Source of the DNA: Leclercia adecarboxylata
GTDB taxonomy: Bacteria > Pseudomonadota > Gammaproteobacteria > Enterobacterales > Enterobacteriaceae
DNA: 64,000 bases
Assembly: GCF_006171285.1 (NCBI RefSeq)
Contig: NZ_CP040889.1
Coordinates: 1,116,001 to 1,180,000, forward strand
Reading direction: 5' to 3'
A program made the translations under genes and the position numbers. The stretch's first letter is position 1, and the number at the start of each line of letters is the position of its first letter. Positions 59,004-64,000 of this stretch are shown here, one piece after another. The notes below the pieces were generated by a model, which had not been told where the DNA came from, searched no databases, and saw only the letters and a program-made list of their open reading frames with translations.

Positions 59004-59030
59004 ACCCGGCACGCATTGCGCGTACCGGGT
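59004..59030 (-). terminator. terminator of mscS
   Basis: Hairpin ACCCGG...CCGGGT with inner pairing over the GCGC/GCAC arms, then TTTAATT on the minus strand, 13 bases after the mscS stop. Confidence 0.6.
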
Positions 59031-59042
59031 CAGGCAGAAAGG

Positions 59043-59900
59043 TTATTCCGCCGGTTCTTTCACACGCTTGAAGTTCACGTCCATCTGCGGATACGGGAAG
59101 CTGATGCCGTTGGCGTCAAAGTCACGCTTGATGCGCTCCAGCACATCCCAGTAAACGCTCTGCAAATCGCTGCTGTTGCTCCAGATACGCACCACGAAGT
59201 TAATGGATGATGCGCCAAGCTCGTTCAGACGCACGGTCATTTCGCGATCTTTCAGAATGCGGTCATCAGACTCGATAATGTTGGTGAGCAGCTGCTTCAC
59301 TTTGTCGATATCAGAGTCGTACGCCACGCCAATAATGAACTCGTTACGACGCACCGGTTCACGGGAGAAGTTGATGATATTGTTGGCGATGATTTTACCG
59401 TTCGGGATCACCACGATACGACCGTCAACGGTGCGCATGGTGGTCGAGAAGATCTGCACCTGCAGCACGGTACCGGCCACGCCGCCCAGATCCACATATT
59501 CGCCCGAACGGAACGGACGGAAGGTGACTAACAGCACCCCGGCGGCCAGGTTCGACAGCGAGCCCTGCAAGGCCAGACCAATAGCCAGACCGGCGGCACC
59601 CAGCACGGCGATCACCGACGCGGTCTGGACCCCTACGCGCCCAAGCGCCGCGATCAGCGTAAAGGCGATAATACCGTAGCGCACCAGCGCCGAGAGAAAG
59701 TCTGCTACCGTGGCATCAATATGACGCGCCCTCATCACGCGGTTAACCGCATTAGAGATGATGCGCGCTACAATCATACCGATGACAATAATGGCGATGG
59801 CCGCCACAATGTTTACCGCGTAACTCAACAGCAACGCCTGGTTACGCACCAGCCAGGAGCCCGCGTTATTGATGCTATCTACAACACCGAGATCTTCCAT
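59043..59900 (-). CDS. mscS: small-conductance mechanosensitive channel MscS
   Basis: A 285-residue channel with three helices; the pore helix TM3 is glycine/alanine-rich ([29 protein letters not shown] region) and the cytoplasmic vestibule follows. It opens on membrane tension to release solutes at hypo-osmotic shock. Lies between argO and fbaA as in E. coli. Confidence 0.97.
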   Translation of the reverse strand: MEDLGVVDSINNAGSWLVRNQALLLSYAVNIVAAIAIIVIGMIVARIISNAVNRVMRARHIDATVADFLSALVRYGIIAFTLIAALGRVGVQTASVIAVLGAAGLAIGLALQGSLSNLAAGVLLVTFRPFRSGEYVDLGGVAGTVLQVQIFSTTMRTVDGRIVVIPNGKIIANNIINFSREPVRRNEFIIGVAYDSDIDKVKQLLTNIIESDDRILKDREMTVRLNELGASSINFVVRIWSNSSDLQSVYWDVLERIKRDFDANGISFPYPQMDVNFKRVKEPAE

Positions 59901-60043
59901 TCAATATTCCTTATCTAAGCCAGACCATAAAAAATGCATCCCCCGTCGAGGCAGGCAGGTTAGTAAAGGGTAAACAAAAGCGGGGGTTTTGCCAAACAGA
60001 TCACAAAAACAGGCAAGATAGCCAGTTGAAAAGACATAAAAAA

Positions 60044-60064
60044 AGCCCGCGATTAACGCGGGCT
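60044..60064 (-). terminator. terminator of fbaA
   Basis: Stem GCCCGCG / CGCGGGC with a 5-base loop, then seven Ts on the minus strand, 24 bases after the fbaA stop. Confidence 0.88.
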
Positions 60065-60087
60065 TCTGATGCTGTCAGCAGCGCAAA

Positions 60088-61167
60088 TTACAGAACGTCA
60101 ACCGCGTTCAGCTCTTTGAAAGCCTGCTCCAGACGCGTCACCATAGAGGTCTGGGCTGCGCGCAGCCATACGCGTGGATCGTAGTATTTCTTGTTCGGCT
60201 GGTCTTCGCCTTTCGGGTTGCCCAGCTGGCCCTGCAGGTAAGCTTCGTTAGTTTTGTAGTACTGCAGGATACCGTCCCAGGTCGCCCATTGGGTGTCGGT
60301 ATCGATGTTCATCTTGATTACGCCGTAGCTTACGGAGTCTTTGATTTCCTGAGCAGAAGAACCGGAACCGCCGTGGAAGACGAAGTTCAGGCTGTTGTGC
60401 GGCAGGTTGTGTTTCTTGGAAACGTACTCCTGAGAATCACGCAGGATGGTTGGCGTCAGAACCACGTTACCTGGTTTGTACACGCCGTGTACGTTACCGA
60501 AGGAGGCAGCGATGGTGAAACGTGGGCTGATTTTGCTCAGCTCGGTGTAAGCGTAATCAACGTCTTCTGGCTGAGTGTACAGAGCAGAAGCGTCCATGTG
60601 GCTGTTGTCCACGCCGTCTTCTTCGCCACCGGTGCAACCCAGTTCGATTTCCAGAGTCATGTCCATTTTGGCCATGCGCGCCAGGTATTTGGAGCAGATT
60701 TCGATGTTCTCTTCCAGAGACTCTTCAGACAGGTCGATCATGTGAGAAGAGAACAGTGGCTTACCGGTTGCAGCGAAGTGTTTTTCGCCCGCGTCCAGCA
60801 GACCGTCGATCCATGGCAGCAGTTTCTTCGCGCAGTGGTCAGTGTGCAGGATAACCGGAACACCGTAGTGCTCAGCCATCTGGTGAACGTGATGTGCGCC
60901 AGAGATTGCGCCCAGGATTGCTGCGCCCTGAGGAACGTCAGTTTTAACGCCTTTACCTGCGATGAACGCAGCGCCACCGTTGGAGAACTGAACGATTACC
61001 GGAGCTTTAACTTTCGCTGCGGCTTCCAGTACGGCGTTGATAGAGTCGGTACCGACGCAGTTAACAGCTGGCAGAGCAAAGTTGTTTTCTTTAGCTACCT
61101 GGAACACCTTCTGAACGTCATCACCAGTGATCACGCCAGGTTTTACGAAATCAAAAATTTTAGACAT
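60088..61167 (-). CDS. fbaA: class II fructose-bisphosphate aldolase
   Basis: A 359-residue zinc aldolase, same length as E. coli. Zinc ligands in HTDHCAKK, glutamate and His later (NVHGVYKPG, VFHGGSGSS), GCTGGEEDG loop. Glycolysis and gluconeogenesis. It follows pgk by 89 bases. Confidence 0.98.
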   Translation of the reverse strand: MSKIFDFVKPGVITGDDVQKVFQVAKENNFALPAVNCVGTDSINAVLEAAAKVKAPVIVQFSNGGAAFIAGKGVKTDVPQGAAILGAISGAHHVHQMAEHYGVPVILHTDHCAKKLLPWIDGLLDAGEKHFAATGKPLFSSHMIDLSEESLEENIEICSKYLARMAKMDMTLEIELGCTGGEEDGVDNSHMDASALYTQPEDVDYAYTELSKISPRFTIAASFGNVHGVYKPGNVVLTPTILRDSQEYVSKKHNLPHNSLNFVFHGGSGSSAQEIKDSVSYGVIKMNIDTDTQWATWDGILQYYKTNEAYLQGQLGNPKGEDQPNKKYYDPRVWLRAAQTSMVTRLEQAFKELNAVDVL

Positions 61168-61256
61168 GTTGCGAGTCCTGTATCTTCGGCCTTGGAAAGG
61201 GGCGAGCTCTTAAAAGCGCGCTGAAAATTGGGCAGGTTTCCCTGCCCTAAAATGGC

Positions 61257-62420
61257 TTACTTCTTAGCGCGCTCTTCGAGCATGGCTACTGCTGGCAGAA
61301 CTTTGCCTTCCACGAATTCGAGGAATGCGCCGCCGCCAGTGGAGATGTAGGAGATCTTGTCGGAAATACCGAACAGATCGATTGCTGCCAGGGTATCACC
61401 GCCGCCAGCAATGGAGAATGCTTCACTGTCTGCAATCGCGTTAGCTACGATTTCAGTACCTTTACGGAAGTTCGGGAATTCGAACACGCCAACCGGACCG
61501 TTCCACAGAATGGTTTTTGCATTCTTAAGGATTTCAGCCAGCTTCTCTGCAGAGGCGTCGCCCAGGTCCAGAATCTGCTCTTCATTTTTGATGTCAGAAA
61601 CAGATTTCAGCTCTGCGGTTGCGGTTTCAGAGAACTCGGTCGCTACGCGAACGTCAGTTGGAACCGGGATGTCACAGGTAGTCAGCAGGCGTTTAGCTTC
61701 GCCAACCAGGTCTGCTTCGTACAGGGATTTACCGACGTTGTGGCCCTGGGCTGCAACGAAGGTGTTGGCGATACCGCCGCCCACAATCAGCTGGTCAGCG
61801 ATTTTGGACAGAGAGTCCAGAACGGTCAGTTTGGTAGACACTTTAGAACCACCAACGATAGCAACCATCGGACGAGCAGGTTCTTTCAGTGCTTTACCCA
61901 GTGCTTCCAGTTCGTCTGCCAGCAGTGGACCTGCACAAGCAACGTCAGCAAATTTGCCGATACCGTGAGTGGAAGCCTGCGCGCGGTGAGCAGTACCGAA
62001 AGCGTCCATGACGAATACGTCGCACAGCGCAGCGTATTTTTTGGACAGGGTTTCGTCGTCTTTCTTCTCGCCTTTGTTGAAGCGAACGTTTTCCAGAACA
62101 ACCAGTTCACCTTCAGCAACTTCAACGCCGTCCAGGTAGTCTTTAACCAGACGTACCGGGCTGGACAGTTTGTCTTTCAGGTAATTAACAACCGGCAGCA
62201 GAGAGAACTCTTCGTTGTACTCGCCTTCAGTCGGACGACCCAGGTGGGAGGTTACCATCACTTTCGCACCCTGCTTCAGTGCCAGTTCGATGGTTGGCAG
62301 AGAAGCACGGATACGCGCGTCGCTGGTCACTTTACCATCTTTAACCGGTACGTTCAGATCCGCACGGATGAAAACGCGTTTACCTGCCAGATCCAGATCG
62401 GTCATCTTAATTACAGACAT
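61257..62420 (-). CDS. pgk: phosphoglycerate kinase
   Basis: A 387-residue two-domain kinase, equal in length to E. coli Pgk. N-terminal substrate site [11 protein letters not shown] and HLGRP, nucleotide site [10 protein letters not shown]. Between epd (49 bases) and fbaA. Confidence 0.98.
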   Translation of the reverse strand: MSVIKMTDLDLAGKRVFIRADLNVPVKDGKVTSDARIRASLPTIELALKQGAKVMVTSHLGRPTEGEYNEEFSLLPVVNYLKDKLSSPVRLVKDYLDGVEVAEGELVVLENVRFNKGEKKDDETLSKKYAALCDVFVMDAFGTAHRAQASTHGIGKFADVACAGPLLADELEALGKALKEPARPMVAIVGGSKVSTKLTVLDSLSKIADQLIVGGGIANTFVAAQGHNVGKSLYEADLVGEAKRLLTTCDIPVPTDVRVATEFSETATAELKSVSDIKNEEQILDLGDASAEKLAEILKNAKTILWNGPVGVFEFPNFRKGTEIVANAIADSEAFSIAGGGDTLAAIDLFGISDKISYISTGGGAFLEFVEGKVLPAVAMLEERAKK

Positions 62421-62469
62421 GGTGAATCCTCTCGTTGATTCTTAAAGTTTTGCAGACGCAATACGCGTC

Positions 62470-63489
62470 TTACCTGAAACCTTGAGCGGCCATAGCTAAC
62501 GTGGTGTCGAGCATCCTGTTAGCAAAGCCCCATTCATTATCACACCAGACCAGCGTTTTGATCAGATGCGCTCCACTTACGCGCGTTTGCGTGCCATCAA
62601 CAATGGCGCTATGCGGATCGTGGTTAAAATCTACTGAGACCAACGGTAATTCCGTATAGTCAACTATACCATGAAATGCTTGCTGTGCCGCTTTTTGCAG
62701 CAACAGGTTGACCTCACAGGCTTTTACCGGTTTTTTCACGGTTACGCTGAGGTCGATTGCCGTCACGTTGATGGTGGGAACACGCACGGCGATGGCTTCA
62801 AAACGGTCTTCAAACTGGGGGAAAATTCGGGTAATACCGGCCGCCAGTTTGGTGTCCACCGGGATAATCGACTGACTCGCCGCGCGAGTGCGTCGCAGAT
62901 CCGGGTGGTAAGCGTCAATGACCTGCTGATCGTGCATGGCGGAGTGGATGGTGGTAACCGTACCCGACTCAATGCCGTAGGCATCGTCCAGCAGTTTGAT
63001 GACCGGAATAATACAGTTGGTGGTGCAGGAGGCATTGGAGACGATACGGTGTTCCGCGCGCAACTCATGATGGTTGACGCCGTAAACCACCGTGGCATCG
63101 AGGTCGTTACTGCCAGGGTGTGAAAAGAGCACTTTCTTCGCGCCGGCCGCCAGATGGGCTTCGCCGTGTTCGCGATTGCCGTAGACGCCGGTACAATCGA
63201 GGACCACATCAACGCCCAGTTCACGCCAGGGTAATGCGTCGATCGTCCGCTCATGAAGCAGACGAATCACGTCATCACCGACAAGCAGCTGCTCTCTCTC
63301 CTGACGAACGTCCCAGGCAAAGCGCCCATGGCTGGTGTCATATTTCAACAAATGCGCCATGCCTGCGGCATCCGCCAGTTCGTTGATGGCCACCACGGTA
63401 ATTTCCGCCCGGCGTCCGGATTCATATAAAGCACGAACCACGTTACGTCCGATGCGACCGAAACCATTAATCGCTACGCGTACGGTCAT
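62470..63489 (-). CDS. epd: erythrose-4-phosphate dehydrogenase
   Basis: A 339-residue GAPDH relative: NAD site [15 protein letters not shown] and the active cysteine in [13 protein letters not shown]. It makes 4-phosphoerythronate for PLP synthesis. First of the epd-pgk-fbaA unit; the rest of the B6 genes are elsewhere. Confidence 0.97.
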   Translation of the reverse strand: MTVRVAINGFGRIGRNVVRALYESGRRAEITVVAINELADAAGMAHLLKYDTSHGRFAWDVRQEREQLLVGDDVIRLLHERTIDALPWRELGVDVVLDCTGVYGNREHGEAHLAAGAKKVLFSHPGSNDLDATVVYGVNHHELRAEHRIVSNASCTTNCIIPVIKLLDDAYGIESGTVTTIHSAMHDQQVIDAYHPDLRRTRAASQSIIPVDTKLAAGITRIFPQFEDRFEAIAVRVPTINVTAIDLSVTVKKPVKACEVNLLLQKAAQQAFHGIVDYTELPLVSVDFNHDPHSAIVDGTQTRVSGAHLIKTLVWCDNEWGFANRMLDTTLAMAAQGFR

Positions 63490-63684
63490 AAGTCTCCTGC
63501 AAAGCTTTCCCTGACTTGAGGTGGCTGACAGAGTAATGCAGCAACGCTCTGAGGGGAATCCTTGCCTGTCACAAACTCCAACTGATTGGTCATTTGTCGA
63601 ACATTTAGTCGACTGAAACGCTTCAGCCAGAATAAGCGAAACACGGAATAAAGGAAATGACTGTCCAGACCAATAAGCCAGCTA

Positions 63685-63700
63685 TATGACTTGCGTCACA
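63685..63700 (-). promoter_or_regulatory. candidate CRP site upstream of epd
   Basis: TGTGA-N6-TCATA on the minus strand, one mismatch from the TGTGA-N6-TCACA consensus, about 195-210 bases before epd. E. coli epd has a CRP-activated promoter. Confidence 0.5.
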
Positions 63701-63758
63701 TTTCTCATGGAATAATTAACGGTCTGGTTACAGGCTGGAGGAATAGTACATACAAAAA

Positions 63759-63837
63759 AGCCGGGTAATTCGCTTGCGATTACCCGGCCTGGTTTTCGTG
63801 CCATTTGTAAGCCCGGTAAGCGTAGCGCCACCGGGCA
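63759..63837. repeat. REP pair between tktA and epd
   Basis: Units at 63759-63790 and 63809-63837, opposite orientations. They follow the tktA stop and, with the epd promoter, fill the 357-base gap 63490-63846. Confidence 0.8.
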
Positions 63838-63846
63838 AAACAGCGA

Positions 63847-64000
63847 TTACAGCAGTTCTTTCGCTTTCGCGACCACGTTCTCAACGGTGAAGCCGAACTC
63901 TTCGAACAGCTGCTCAGCCGGAGCAGACTCACCGAAGGTGGTCATACCGACGATAGCGCCGTTCAGGCCCACGTATTTGAACCAGTAGTCAGCGATACCC
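63847..64000 (-). CDS. tktA: transketolase, C-terminal end only
   Basis: The last 50 codons of transketolase ([20 protein letters not shown] onward to AKAKELL). The protein links glycolysis and pentose phosphate. tktA rather than tktB by position next to epd, as in E. coli. The rest lies beyond the window. Confidence 0.95.
   Translation of the reverse strand, partial: GIADYWFKYVGLNGAIVGMTTFGESAPAEQLFEEFGFTVENVVAKAKELL

Overview
This window is chromosomal DNA of an enterobacterium (family Enterobacteriaceae, close to Enterobacter, Leclercia or Lelliottia rather than Escherichia coli itself). The evidence is a GC-rich backbone that follows the E. coli order from yqeF-yqeG through glyU, actS (ygeR), idi, lysS, prfB, recJ, dsbC, xerD, fldB, cptA, sdhE, ygfZ, trhA, yqfB, bglA, ygfF, gcvPHT, ubiI, ubiH, pepP, ygfB, zapA, ssrS (6S RNA), fau, serA, rpiA, argP, yggE, argO, mscS, fbaA, pgk, epd to tktA. 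Species identity is an inference; no 16S rRNA is present.

Layout. 1-7.3 kb: a partial thiolase, an M20 amidohydrolase with an amino-acid-type periplasmic binding protein, a cupin protein, a divergent LysR/PACE-efflux pair, the transporter YqeG and the yjdI-yjdJ pair. 7.4-15.9 kb: accessory DNA with a small lipoprotein, an OmpA-like barrel protein and an IprA/Crp-like regulator, enclosed by a perfect 19-bp inverted repeat, followed by a chaperone-usher fimbrial operon (pilin, chaperone, usher, tip adhesin, second chaperone).

15.95-28.69 kb: an integrated phage satellite of about 12.7 kb in the 3' end of tRNA-Gly(CCC) (glyU), bounded by a 19-bp direct repeat. It has an integrase and AlpA at the tRNA end, a leader with a C4/CI-type antisense RNA and an Icd-like cell-division inhibitor, a chain of overlapping small genes, a D5-type replication ATPase with an origin of ten 9-mer iterons, a Nu1/TerS-like HTH protein containing a (AG)10 linker, and a defence cargo: an AAA ATPase plus DUF4435 pair resembling PARIS. 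The ATPase gene is broken at codon 9-10 by a complete IS3-family element with a 4-bp target duplication. No capsid or tail genes are present, so the element resembles P4-like or Gram-negative PICI satellites that depend on a helper phage.

28.7-64 kb: ordinary housekeeping backbone. Groups that act together are xerD-dsbC-recJ-prfB-lysS, cptA-sdhE, the glycine cleavage operon gcvTHP with GcvA-type sites upstream, ygfB-pepP-ubiH-ubiI (ubiquinone synthesis), zapA with 6S RNA and fau, the argP/argO regulator-exporter pair, and the glycolytic run epd-pgk-fbaA next to tktA. REP-type palindromes punctuate the gaps between transcription units.
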